Of a stretch of DNA of 64,000 nucleotides, positions 52,236 to 61,474 are shown in pieces. The translations under genes and the position numbers were made by a program. A model generated the notes under the pieces. It ran no database searches and was not told the DNA's origin. It saw only the letters and a program-made list of their open reading frames with translations. Origin of the DNA: Paenibacillus wynnii (GTDB lineage: Bacteria; Bacillota; Bacilli; Paenibacillales; Paenibacillaceae); NCBI RefSeq assembly GCF_000757885.1, contig NZ_JQCR01000003.1, positions 1,054,001-1,118,000 on the forward strand, written 5' to 3'. Every line of letters starts with the position of its first letter. Position 1 is the first letter of the stretch.

Positions 52236-54290
52236 ATGAAAAAACCTGTTGCTAAAGAACAATTCGAACTTGGCGTCTGCTACTATCCGGAGCACTGGCC
52301 GGAAAGCATGTGGGAAGATGATTACCGCCGGATGAGTGAGATGGGCTTCACGATTATTCGTATGGGTGAATTTGCTTGGTCCATATTTGAACCTGAGGAG
52401 GGTGTTTTTCAATTTGATCGGTTTGACCGTGCCATTGATTTAGCACACCGTTATGGACTGAAGGTCGTGTTGGGAACCCCTACCGCTACCCCTCCCGCCT
52501 GGCTGACTTCTAAATATCCTGAAGTTCTTAATGTGACCTATGAAGGTGTAACCCTGCAACATGGTATGCGCCGTCATTATAACTACAGCAGTCCTAAATA
52601 CCGTGAACTGTGTGCTCGTATAACTGATCAGTTGGCAAGCCAATACGGCACTCACCCCGGTGTGGTTGGCTGGCAGATTGATAATGAGCTCAATTGTGAG
52701 ATCAATGTCTTCTACTCAGACAGTGACCATAACGCTTTCAGAGAATGGTTGCAGCGAAAATACGTCACTTTGGAAGAATTGAACAACGCCTGGGGTACGG
52801 TATTCTGGAGTCAAAGTTACAGTGATTGGTCTCAGGTGTATTTGCCGCGACCAACACCTTCTCCTAACCAGCCCAATCCGCATCAGGCTCTAGATGAGAA
52901 ACGTTTCATATCCGATAACACCATTTCTTTTGCTAAAATTCAGGCTGACATTCTCCACGCGAAAGCTCCACAACAGTGGGTCACAACCAATGGTTTGTTT
53001 GGGCATCTGGACAGCCATGAAATGACCGATCAGTTGCTGGATTTCTTCAGTTATGATTCGTATCCACAGTTCTCGAGCATTTTCCATGATGCGGCAGAGG
53101 ACAATCCGCTAAGAGATAGGAACTGGGGCCTTTCACTCTCAGCTGTCCGCTCCATCTCCCCTAACTTCTGCATCATGGAACAGCAATCCGGCCCGGGAGG
53201 TTGGGTGAACCGAATGAACATGCCTTCACCGAAACCTGGACAAATGCGGTTATGGACCTACCAATCTATCGCTCATGGGGCAGATATGGTTCTCTTCTTC
53301 CGTTGGCGCACAGCCACCATGGGCAATGAAATCTACTGGCATGGAATCAATGACTACCATAACCAACCTAACCGAAGAGTACGGGAAGCCACTCAGATCG
53401 GTCAAGAGTTGGCAGCGATAGGCAAGTCAATTATAGGTACACGAATACAAGCGAATATAGCGATCGTGCGTGATTACGATAATGAATGGGACGGGGAATA
53501 TGATGTTTGGCACGGCCCTTTTATGTGGCAAAGCAACAAAGAATGGTTCAAGGCCCTTCAACGGAAGCATATCCCTAACGATGTACTCTATTTGCGAAAA
53601 ACCACGACCTTAGAGGAACTTACTCGCTATGAGGTTCTGGTGTACCCCCATCCAGCGATAATGAGAGATGAGACAGCTTCCTTACTGGATCAATATGTTC
53701 AGCAGGGCGGAAAGCTTATCTTTGGTTGCAGAACCGGTTATAAAGATGAGCGCGGCCAATGTTACATGAAACCTTTCCCCGGAGCAGCCAAAGATCTATG
53801 CGGAATTACGGTGGAGGAATTTACGATGATAAATGGCACGCGCCTTCCAACCACTATCCGCTGGGGAGATAAACCGGAAGATATTACCGGGGCAGATTCC
53901 TTTAATGATATTCTTCACGTTGAAGCCGACTCTGTTCAAGTCATGGGTACCTACGCCTCTGATTACTACGCTGGGAAACCGGCAGTTACAAGAAATATTC
54001 GCGGTAAAGGGGAAGTTTGGTATTACGGAGCTGTATTTAATGAGCAGGCATCCACTCGAATCCTGGATTACCTGGGATTCCAATCTCCGGCTGAATCTTG
54101 GCTTGAACTTCCGGATAGTGTAGAGCTTCAAATTCGTGAAGGGGATTCCTCTCATTACACTTTCCTGCTGAACTACAATGAAGAACCTGCTGCTCTCGTT
54201 CTTAAAGAGGAGAAACGGGATCTGTTGACAGGTAAAATAATCTCGGGGGCACATAGTCTCGAAGGGTTTGGTGTATTAGTGTTATATTGA
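52236..54290 (+). CDS. GH42 beta-galactosidase
   Basis: The 684-residue protein opens ELGVCYYPEHWPESMWEDDY, the standard GH42 start. The acid/base Glu is in GWQIDNELNCE and the nucleophile Glu in FCIMEQQSGPGGW. A trimerisation domain (about 390-600) and a small C-terminal beta domain follow. There is no signal peptide, so it acts on imported galacto-oligosaccharides in the cytoplasm. TGGAGGG precedes ATG 52236. Confidence 0.93.
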   Translation: MKKPVAKEQFELGVCYYPEHWPESMWEDDYRRMSEMGFTIIRMGEFAWSIFEPEEGVFQFDRFDRAIDLAHRYGLKVVLGTPTATPPAWLTSKYPEVLNVTYEGVTLQHGMRRHYNYSSPKYRELCARITDQLASQYGTHPGVVGWQIDNELNCEINVFYSDSDHNAFREWLQRKYVTLEELNNAWGTVFWSQSYSDWSQVYLPRPTPSPNQPNPHQALDEKRFISDNTISFAKIQADILHAKAPQQWVTTNGLFGHLDSHEMTDQLLDFFSYDSYPQFSSIFHDAAEDNPLRDRNWGLSLSAVRSISPNFCIMEQQSGPGGWVNRMNMPSPKPGQMRLWTYQSIAHGADMVLFFRWRTATMGNEIYWHGINDYHNQPNRRVREATQIGQELAAIGKSIIGTRIQANIAIVRDYDNEWDGEYDVWHGPFMWQSNKEWFKALQRKHIPNDVLYLRKTTTLEELTRYEVLVYPHPAIMRDETASLLDQYVQQGGKLIFGCRTGYKDERGQCYMKPFPGAAKDLCGITVEEFTMINGTRLPTTIRWGDKPEDITGADSFNDILHVEADSVQVMGTYASDYYAGKPAVTRNIRGKGEVWYYGAVFNEQASTRILDYLGFQSPAESWLELPDSVELQIREGDSSHYTFLLNYNEEPAALVLKEEKRDLLTGKIISGAHSLEGFGVLVLY

Positions 54291-54347
54291 TTTTCAGTTA
54301 CATTGCAATCAAGAGGCTGTCCCATAAGTCCATGGTATTTTGGATTT

Positions 54348-54416
54348 ACAAAAGAAACCTCCCCTTTGAAATGGTTGTGTGGTAACTCCATTTTACCAAA
54401 GGGAGGTTTCTTTTTG
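54348..54416 (+). terminator. Long terminator after the GH42 gene
   Basis: AAAAGAAACCTCCCCTTTG and CAAAGGGAGGTTTCTTTT pair almost perfectly around a loop of about 28 bases, with T-rich ends on both strands. Confidence 0.8.
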
Positions 54417-54429
54417 TGATTTTTGGAAG

Positions 54430-54610
54430 AATTATAGAAGCTTTTTCCGCTTAAACAGCGGAGAGAATGGAACGATTGCGTAAAAGCGGTAGCGTTCGCC
54501 TTTGTGTCCGGATTTTCACCGTTAAGGGGAATAAATAAAATCTGGACACAACAGCGATTGTAGCAACGGTCCGTTCGCGGAGCGTCCCCACTAGCACAAC
54601 CGTCTATCCA
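54430..54610. repeat. Dispersed-repeat-like palindromic intergenic element
   Basis: TTGTGTCCGGATTTT and AAAATCTGGACACAA form an inverted repeat (one mismatch) about 20 bases apart. They are flanked by GC-rich blocks with GCGGAGAGAATGGAACGATT and CGGTCCGTTCGCGGAGCG. The core GTGTCCGGATTTTCAC (54504-54519) also occurs exactly at 49261-49276. I recall similar elements in Paenibacillus intergenic regions. It does not code for protein. Confidence 0.5.
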
Positions 54611-54702
54611 ACTCCAAAAACAACGGGCTTTGACTATGAATTGACAGAAAATAATTTTGCTTTTATAGTGATTATAATTTGGCCAAATAAGGAGGGGATG
54701 TA

Positions 54703-55437
54703 ATGAACCTGGAGACCGCCCGGATCGATTCACATGCGGCCCCAGAACATGAGGACAGTTTTATTAAGGGGGTTAAGGATTGTCTCCCTACTCTACTGGG
54801 ATATTTAAGCATAGGCTTTGCGGCTGGTGTGGTCGAGAAAACCGCGGGACTTACGATACCGGAAATCGCCATGATGTCCATCATTTTATACGCAGGTTCT
54901 GCTCAGTTTATAGCTGCCGGAATGATTGCAGCCGGAAGTACCGCGTCGAGTATTGTCATTACGATCCTATTCGTTAACCTTCGGCATTTGCTGCTTAGTG
55001 CGGCACTGTCACCTTATTTCCGTCATCTGACTCCGTTGCGTAATTTGCTGATTGGGTCCCTGCTCACCGATGAGACCTTCGGAGTAGCTATTACGGAGAG
55101 CGCCAAAAAGAATAAAATTAGCGAAAAATGGATGCACGGTTTGAACATCACAGCCTACCTGAATTGGATTCTTGCCAACTTAGCCGGGGCTTTTCTTGGA
55201 CAGTGGATTTCTAATCCGGAAAAATTAGGTTTGGATTTCGCACTGCCTGCCATGTTCATCGGGCTGTTGGTACTAACCATCCTTAGCAGAAGTAAATACG
55301 CCATGGATATCATTGTGGGTCTGATAGCTATGCTGATAGCGATTGTTGTTTCTTTGGTATGGTCAGCCAGTATGGGTGTTATTGCTGCAACGATCGCAGC
55401 CTCAACAATTGGAATGGTGGTTGAAAAGTCGAAATGA
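54703..55437 (+). CDS. azlC: AzlC family branched-chain amino acid exporter subunit
   Basis: The 244-residue membrane protein opens with a polar stretch and FIKGVKDCLPTLLGYLSIGF, then SAQFIAAGMIAAGSTASSIV, characteristic of AzlC. With the small AzlD subunit it exports branched-chain amino acids or their analogues. GGAGGGG precedes ATG 54703. It overlaps azlD by four bases. Confidence 0.92.
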   Translation: MNLETARIDSHAAPEHEDSFIKGVKDCLPTLLGYLSIGFAAGVVEKTAGLTIPEIAMMSIILYAGSAQFIAAGMIAAGSTASSIVITILFVNLRHLLLSAALSPYFRHLTPLRNLLIGSLLTDETFGVAITESAKKNKISEKWMHGLNITAYLNWILANLAGAFLGQWISNPEKLGLDFALPAMFIGLLVLTILSRSKYAMDIIVGLIAMLIAIVVSLVWSASMGVIAATIAASTIGMVVEKSK

Positions 55438-55754
55438 GAATGGACATTTTCTTGATTATTATAGGCGCAGCCTTAGTTACCTTTATTCCTCGAGTCCTAC
55501 CGCTCATGCTCCTTAGCCGTGTTAATCTTCCTGAATGGGGAATGCGTTGGTTAAATTATGTGCCCATTGCAGTTATGGCAGCTTTGGTTGCACAGGCGCT
55601 ATTCATACAAGATGAGCATTTCTCGCTATCTAGCAATAATCTTGAACTAATAGCAGCGTTACCAACTTTTTGGGTTGCTGTGAAGACCCGTAGCTTATTG
55701 GGTACGGTCGTTGTCGGGATGATTTCCTTAATGGTGTTACGCTTTTTCTTATGA
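55434..55754 (+). CDS. azlD: AzlD family small exporter subunit
   Basis: The 106-residue protein has three or four membrane helices and the family start IGAALVTFIPRVLPLMLLSR. The start codon overlaps the azlC stop (ATGA), so the two are co-translated. It ends ten bases from the convergent DUF4129 gene. Confidence 0.92.
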   Translation: MRMDIFLIIIGAALVTFIPRVLPLMLLSRVNLPEWGMRWLNYVPIAVMAALVAQALFIQDEHFSLSSNNLELIAALPTFWVAVKTRSLLGTVVVGMISLMVLRFFL

Positions 55755-55763
55755 AGCATATGG

Positions 55764-57062
55764 TTATACCTTCAATTGCTCTTTCAGTGCAGCCACGTCA
55801 GCGTCGGAAGGCTCTACTTCTCCGTATCTAGCCTTTTCATACATCTCAAGAAGCTTATCCGGTGCGATCTGACTGCTAGCCCACTTTAATACATCTTCTC
55901 CCGTCTCCCTGGGAGTAAGATAGCTCTTAGCTTCATAGCCTTTCTCCCGCTTGGAACGGAGCCATTGCCGGTATAACCACCTAACGCGCTCTTTGCTTCC
56001 GTTCATATTCTCCCAAAGGTCACGGCGGGTACCCACAGCTAACTTGAATCTCCAGAAATCCTTAATGCCATGAACTGTTTTCTCCCAACTAAATACACTC
56101 TTCTCTTCATCAACATACACATTGTTATTTCGCGGTGATTGCTCCCTTCTAAGTAAGGTCAATAGTGCATCAATCGCTCTATGCCATATCCCTCCCGTAT
56201 TTCTATACAACCATCGAAGAGTGAGATAGATTAAGGCTCCCACTGCCGCGGCTCCCAATATGTAAAAAGAGATATTCAGAATGTGCGCCAGCAGACCGGG
56301 TTCGTTATTCTCCCCCATCGGCATCCCAGGCATAATGGCTGGAGGCGCTTCTTCCTTAACAGGGGGCGGACTTGTATTTGAGAATAAACGAATGATCCAT
56401 CCCAAGAAATTTCGTACCGCATTCCAAACCCATAAACCTATGATTTTACCCGTACCAGCCGCTAAGAGTGCTGTGATACTAACAAAAAAGAAGACAAATA
56501 CTTGATTGTGTCTTCGAAGCCCTTGAGGCAAAGGTGAGGATCCCCCGGATAGTGAGCTGTATCGCAAATGATTGCGGTTAGTCATTAGTAAAGCAAGAAC
56601 AACACATAGAATTCCAGCCCTGGTTATTAGCGTAGTACTCTCCTGAAGCTGCGGAATTCTTTGAAAAAATATAGCAGCCATAAAATATAGAGCAATGCCT
56701 ACCCAGTAAATACGGAATGAATATATACGCGAGACAGCGGTCATACCCAGATATGAACATGTGCAGCCAGCAACAGTCATGGAGATGGCAGACATGGTTA
56801 GCCCGCCCATCAATAGTCCTATCCCCACACCCAGCAGCAGAGAACCCATAAGCTGCTTCCAATGGATATGGAAGTATGATCGAATAAGAATCCCTGTGAG
56901 TGTCAGTAAAGGTAAGACCGACATCCATATCGGATTGATCCCGGCGGGAAGGATATATACCTGAAACAGAACCCAGATCGGTAGGACCATCATAAGTTCG
57001 ATAAGACAAGATATCCAGAGCTTAACGCTTTCCCTGAGATAAAAGACTGAAGAGGGTTTCAT
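55764..57062 (-). CDS. DUF4129 domain membrane protein
   Basis: The 432-residue protein has about eight membrane helices. A Pro-rich external loop (about 235-255) separates two membrane blocks, and a cytoplasmic C-terminal DUF4129 segment follows (ERVRWLYRQWLRSKREKGYE, then LTPRETGEDVL). In many genomes DUF4129 follows a transglutaminase domain (TgpA); no transglutaminase core is present here. It overlaps the DUF58 gene by four bases and is the last gene of the MoxR operon. Confidence 0.82.
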   Translation of the reverse strand: MKPSSVFYLRESVKLWISCLIELMMVLPIWVLFQVYILPAGINPIWMSVLPLLTLTGILIRSYFHIHWKQLMGSLLLGVGIGLLMGGLTMSAISMTVAGCTCSYLGMTAVSRIYSFRIYWVGIALYFMAAIFFQRIPQLQESTTLITRAGILCVVLALLMTNRNHLRYSSLSGGSSPLPQGLRRHNQVFVFFFVSITALLAAGTGKIIGLWVWNAVRNFLGWIIRLFSNTSPPPVKEEAPPAIMPGMPMGENNEPGLLAHILNISFYILGAAAVGALIYLTLRWLYRNTGGIWHRAIDALLTLLRREQSPRNNNVYVDEEKSVFSWEKTVHGIKDFWRFKLAVGTRRDLWENMNGSKERVRWLYRQWLRSKREKGYEAKSYLTPRETGEDVLKWASSQIAPDKLLEMYEKARYGEVEPSDADVAALKEQLKV

Positions 57063-58147
57063 ACGAAATCACCCTCCTGTTCCGGAATGTCCAACCATTC
57101 CACTCCATTCCCTTGCTGCAATAACTGCTCAGCAGCTATCTGCAGTTCGTGACCTCTATGACAGGTAATAATTAGAAAATCGGAGTCACTTTCTCCATTC
57201 TCAGCTTGAAGCTCTAACAATCTACTCATAGGCAGTGTTCGCTCCAGAGTCAGCTTAGATAGCAGCTCCAGTAGCTCTTCCAACCCGGATATCGCTGCGG
57301 ATATAACGGGCTCTCTGAATTCGCTGTCCTCGAGCTTACCATTACATATAAATCTTATCTCGATACCATGTTGAAGAGCATATTCTCCGATGGTTGCGGC
57401 ATACCGTACGCCAAGCTCGATCCGCTCTATGTCTGTTACTGTTCTCCACATAGAGTCGCTTATCTCCACATTCAGCCCGATAACAAGCCGGGAATCCGCT
57501 GTGTAGTCTTTCTTATGGACCTGCATCATACCGGTTCGTGCCGTTGCTTTCCAATTTACTAGTCCCATAGAATCCCCTGAACTGTACTCCCGAATTCCAG
57601 CCGTTAAAAAAGGATCCTCTACGATCCATCTTTTCACGGGCAGTTCTCCAAGCCAGCTATGAATAGGAAGAGGAAGTTCTGACATATCTAAGATCATAGG
57701 GTATACCAACAGTTCAAGTTGAAGCGGAAAGGTTTTGACTTTGGAAGACATACCGAAAAGATCTCCAGTCGTCATGGTGACAGATTCCAGTCGATAGAAT
57801 CCCCGCCGCTCACAAGTCACTAAATGACGCCGCTTGATGTGACGATAGGATCGCAGATAGAATAAGCTGATATGGTTTTGATAAATCTCCCCGGTATGAA
57901 TACCCAGGTTCTCTTGTCTGCCGAATTCTATTCCGCGGGCTATGCTCGATTCTAAACGCAGCCACGGGAGGGGAAGCAGCTTGTCGTTAATAATCTCCTC
58001 GACCATCTCAATGCGATCTCCTTCATAAGCAGCCTTTGTCGAGAAATATCTAGAGTAACTAACGGCTGTTAAAGCATTCCGCTGATAAACTATGGAGACA
58101 ATAAGCAGCAGTATACCCGTAAAGAGGATGAAACCGGGTAGAGCCAT
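57059..58147 (-). CDS. DUF58 domain protein
   Basis: The 362-residue protein has one or two N-terminal hydrophobic segments and a central DUF58 signature (IREYSSGDSMGLVNWKATAR). DUF58 is a von Willebrand A-like domain found with MoxR ATPases. The start lies three bases after the MoxR stop, so expression is coupled. The process served is unknown; wall or envelope assembly is a common suggestion. Confidence 0.88.
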   Translation of the reverse strand: MALPGFILFTGILLLIVSIVYQRNALTAVSYSRYFSTKAAYEGDRIEMVEEIINDKLLPLPWLRLESSIARGIEFGRQENLGIHTGEIYQNHISLFYLRSYRHIKRRHLVTCERRGFYRLESVTMTTGDLFGMSSKVKTFPLQLELLVYPMILDMSELPLPIHSWLGELPVKRWIVEDPFLTAGIREYSSGDSMGLVNWKATARTGMMQVHKKDYTADSRLVIGLNVEISDSMWRTVTDIERIELGVRYAATIGEYALQHGIEIRFICNGKLEDSEFREPVISAAISGLEELLELLSKLTLERTLPMSRLLELQAENGESDSDFLIITCHRGHELQIAAEQLLQQGNGVEWLDIPEQEGDFV

Positions 58148-58150
58148 CGC

Positions 58151-59128
58151 TTAATCCACCCTTCCAGATCGGGTGAGAACTAACTTTTCTACGGGTACCT
58201 CCACTTGTTGCAGCACTTGATTGACGAGTTCTGCAGCTTGACCCTCCCGGGATTTCAGACCATGGTTGAATAGCAGCCGATGGGCAAGTACCGGCACGGC
58301 GACGGCTTTAATATCATCCGGTGTAACATAATCTCGTCCACGAACCAGAGCATAACCTTGTGCAGATCTCAGTAAAGCACCGCTGGCTCGAGGACTTGCC
58401 CCCAGCTTCACTGAGGGGGACTTACGTGTTGCTTCAGTAATATGAATAATGTAAGAAAGCAAATCATCGCTGATCATGACCGAAGCAGCAAAACGTTGTG
58501 CAGCTACAACTTGTTGAGCGGTTACGACAGCAAGTGTTGTATCCAGGGGGTTATTCTGCCGAAAACGCTGAAGAATATGAATCCCTTCCTCTGATGAAGG
58601 ATATCCAGTCGTTATCCGCATTAGAAAGCGGTCCAGTTGAGCCTCGGGCAGCGGGAAGGTACCATGGTTATCTATCGGATTCTGAGTGGCTATAACCAGA
58701 AAAGGCGCCTCTAGTTCATGGGTAACACCGTCAATTGTAATTTGACGTTCCTCCATACATTCAAGCAAACTGGATTGCGTTCGAGGGGTTGCACGATTGA
58801 TTTCATCAGCCAGCAACACGTTGGCGAATACAGGACCGGGTCTGAATTGGAAATCTCCTAATTTTTGATTATAGTAGTTTATTCCACTCAAATCTGAAGG
58901 CAATAAATCCGGAGTAAATTGAATTCTTTTAAATGTGCAGTCCAAAGATCGGGCGAGTACTTTTGCCAATAAGGTTTTACCCGTTCCTGGTACATCCTCC
59001 AATAGAACGTGACCGTTAGCTAACATAGCAGTCAACAGCAAGTCTACCCCATCTTCTTTTCCAACAATGACCTTGGCCAAATTATCTCTTATCGATTGGA
59101 TTAGTTCGGTTACCTCTTGAAGATTCAT
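58151..59128 (-). CDS. MoxR family AAA+ ATPase
   Basis: The 325-residue ATPase has Walker A EDVPGTGKTLLAKVLARS, Walker B VLLADEINRATPRTQSSLLE, sensor 1 LVIATQNPID and a C-terminal helical lid (SPRASGALLRSAQGYAL). MoxR proteins act as chaperones that assemble or activate DUF58/VWA partners. It heads the MoxR-DUF58-DUF4129 operon. Confidence 0.92.
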   Translation of the reverse strand: MNLQEVTELIQSIRDNLAKVIVGKEDGVDLLLTAMLANGHVLLEDVPGTGKTLLAKVLARSLDCTFKRIQFTPDLLPSDLSGINYYNQKLGDFQFRPGPVFANVLLADEINRATPRTQSSLLECMEERQITIDGVTHELEAPFLVIATQNPIDNHGTFPLPEAQLDRFLMRITTGYPSSEEGIHILQRFRQNNPLDTTLAVVTAQQVVAAQRFAASVMISDDLLSYIIHITEATRKSPSVKLGASPRASGALLRSAQGYALVRGRDYVTPDDIKAVAVPVLAHRLLFNHGLKSREGQAAELVNQVLQQVEVPVEKLVLTRSGRVD

Positions 59129-59212
59129 ATAATTAACACCATCCTATTAGAAAAAGGTATGTACTGGAATTAATCATAACAGAAAGCGCCTACATTTTAT
59201 AATAATAGAGCC

Positions 59213-60301
59213 TTACCTCGGCATCCCTTTTCTGAATCGAATGAAAGCCCCTATGGAGTAATAAACAGGTATGCATTCAACAAATAGCCAAATGAGTGCC
59301 GTCGTAAAGGATTTATAATGTATGAAATAGCTGGCGATATTTCGTGAATAAATATAGGCAATCGCTACAGAAACCGTAATAAGTGCTGGGATAATGTACT
59401 TACTTCCCCGTCCTTTTGTAAGATTCGATACACATCTGAAAGCTACATAGATCAGAAAGGAACTGTGAATAAACATGGAGGAAGACCATACTCCAATCAA
59501 AAGGGGATCTATATTGCTGAGGATATCATCTTGTGACGAGCTTCGCACCATATCCACTAGCGGATAATTAAGATCTTTCCCCAAATGCGGACCGAAATGT
59601 AGTAATGTCATTAACCAATCGAGTAACACAATGATAAGTACAGCTAAACCCGCGAGAAAAATCTTCTTAAACATCCTAGCCTCCATTTTCAAATCCGGTA
59701 CTACAAAAAGAAATACAACCCATTCGGCAAACCATGACATCACTACAAAAGAATCTTTAACCGCAATCCCCGGTTCATGATAATGGATTAAGGCCGGGAG
59801 CATACTGAATTCCGCATTAGGCAAAAATATAAACAAAGAAAACACAATCGCTGCACAAAAGATTAAAAATATTCCATCAGCCATATAAACAAGCGCGGTA
59901 AAGCCCAAGCTGGCTGTGTACATAATTACAAGTCCAAGCACACATTGGAGGAATAAAGGCGGAGTACCTCTTAAATAATTGGAACCAAAAAATAGAACGA
60001 AATTCTGGATATCAAAGGCAACAAAATAAATACACCAGCATAAAAGAATAACCAGCACAAATCGATGTCCCCATTTACCTACAATATCCCTACCAAAGTC
60101 TACCCAAGCCTGATTCGGTCTCAGCATTCCCACATGAATCGTAAACATCAAAATAATCACCGATAATGCAAAGCCAGCTAATAATGCAATCCACCCCTGA
60201 TAAGATGAGGTTGTAATGAGAATAGGGATTAAAAACACAGTGACTTGTGAGCACAAATAGATGAGTGTAAAACGAAAAAGCTGCCATCTCGTGGTTTGCA
60301 T
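59213..60301 (-). CDS. Spore germination protein GerAB-like (subunit B)
   Basis: The 362-residue protein has ten membrane helices and belongs to the GerAB/ArcD/ProY branch of the APC superfamily; NQAWVDFGRDIVGKWGHRF is typical. It would be the ligand-binding subunit of a germinant receptor in the spore inner membrane. It is the last gene of a ger operon ordered A-C-B. Confidence 0.9.
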   Translation of the reverse strand: MQTTRWQLFRFTLIYLCSQVTVFLIPILITTSSYQGWIALLAGFALSVIILMFTIHVGMLRPNQAWVDFGRDIVGKWGHRFVLVILLCWCIYFVAFDIQNFVLFFGSNYLRGTPPLFLQCVLGLVIMYTASLGFTALVYMADGIFLIFCAAIVFSLFIFLPNAEFSMLPALIHYHEPGIAVKDSFVVMSWFAEWVVFLFVVPDLKMEARMFKKIFLAGLAVLIIVLLDWLMTLLHFGPHLGKDLNYPLVDMVRSSSQDDILSNIDPLLIGVWSSSMFIHSSFLIYVAFRCVSNLTKGRGSKYIIPALITVSVAIAYIYSRNIASYFIHYKSFTTALIWLFVECIPVYYSIGAFIRFRKGMPR

Positions 60302-60325
60302 TCCATAGCTCCTCCTTTCAAAAGA

Positions 60326-61474
60326 TTATTTCGCAGCTCCAAAATTGCTAATATGAATGTGTGTGGAAACCTTAATTTCGGCATCATGAGTATAATAATC
60401 TTCCCAATTGGTTTGGAGCTTCTTCCATCGCTGCGGGTAATTCCATTCCATAAGAAGACCTAAATGCAAGACATCCGTGCCTGCTTTCTGCGTTTTTCGA
60501 ATGGCATCTGAAACCTCCCCGGAAATTTTTTGTTCAAGTTTTTCCGTTATTGTGGCAGAAATCGCCTTAATATCATGTAGTTCAGAGTTCTTAATGGATA
60601 CCATGCTCGCTGTTCCTTGTAATGAGATTTTAAAGATTGGACCCTTTTTAGATAATGAGACGGCTTTAGAAGATTTAGAAAAGGTGATAAGAGCACTGGC
60701 AGTCCCTTTACCTTCGTCCCATGTGATGGAGTACAACGGAAAGTGGATATTTCCTTGTGCCCAGGCCAAGGCTATCCCCTCTCTAACATTGAGAGAGCCC
60801 TTCATCTTGTCTTTTTGATACAATGCTGCACCCTGGATCCCTGCCCAATATTCCGGCTTTCCTATTTCGACGGACTCCGGTTTGGTGCCAATGTTTAAAT
60901 ACGTTAAGGCAAATCCGGAGTAGGATGCTTCAGCGATTAAACAGTCTTTGATAGTGGTTTTAAACATGAAGTTATCCGAAGCGAAATTCAACAGTACTTG
61001 AGAAGGCTGTTGTTCATAAACCGGTGTTAACTTCGTTATTTCCTTTGCCCTCCCTGAACAGCCAAGAACATAGGTTCCGAGTGGAAAACCAGGTTCTCTC
61101 TTTAGCCATTCCAAGAGCTCGCTAATTCCTTTTTTGGCATAGTCTTCTCCGATAACGACCACTTTAAGGTGGGAAAGAGTAATCCGGCGAGTTAGATCCC
61201 GTTGGATGGAAATCATCGCTTCGGTTATAGTCGGTGCAGTCTTTGACACAATAGAATAGGGTTTACCGTCTCCACCCCCGCTTGACGCTTGCTGGGCTGA
61301 CATTAGACGATTAGGCAAAGGTGTGCTGATCGTGACCTCCACCGTACCGGGTTTCTTTCCATTATCTACATATAAGCCAAATACAAACGTCAAGTCATCC
61401 AACTCTTCCTTAGACCAGCACCCTGTCAAACTAAGAATTAAGAGCGCAACAACTCCCAGTTTTATATATTTCAT
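60326..61474 (-). CDS. Spore germination lipoprotein Ger(x)C
   Basis: The 382-residue lipoprotein has its lipobox at LSLTGCWSKEELDDL, the standard start of Ger(x)C proteins. It has family segments such as SHLKVVVIGEDYAKKGISEL and GLLMEWNYPQRWKKL. It joins GerA and GerB subunits in a germinant receptor. Its start overlaps the gerA stop by four bases. Confidence 0.92.
   Translation of the reverse strand: MKYIKLGVVALLILSLTGCWSKEELDDLTFVFGLYVDNGKKPGTVEVTISTPLPNRLMSAQQASSGGGDGKPYSIVSKTAPTITEAMISIQRDLTRRITLSHLKVVVIGEDYAKKGISELLEWLKREPGFPLGTYVLGCSGRAKEITKLTPVYEQQPSQVLLNFASDNFMFKTTIKDCLIAEASYSGFALTYLNIGTKPESVEIGKPEYWAGIQGAALYQKDKMKGSLNVREGIALAWAQGNIHFPLYSITWDEGKGTASALITFSKSSKAVSLSKKGPIFKISLQGTASMVSIKNSELHDIKAISATITEKLEQKISGEVSDAIRKTQKAGTDVLHLGLLMEWNYPQRWKKLQTNWEDYYTHDAEIKVSTHIHISNFGAAK

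Noticed and set aside
54310..54420. GAGGCTGTCCCATAAGTC as an insertion-sequence end
   Set aside because: It resembles some IS ends, but no matching inverted end or transposase was found nearby.
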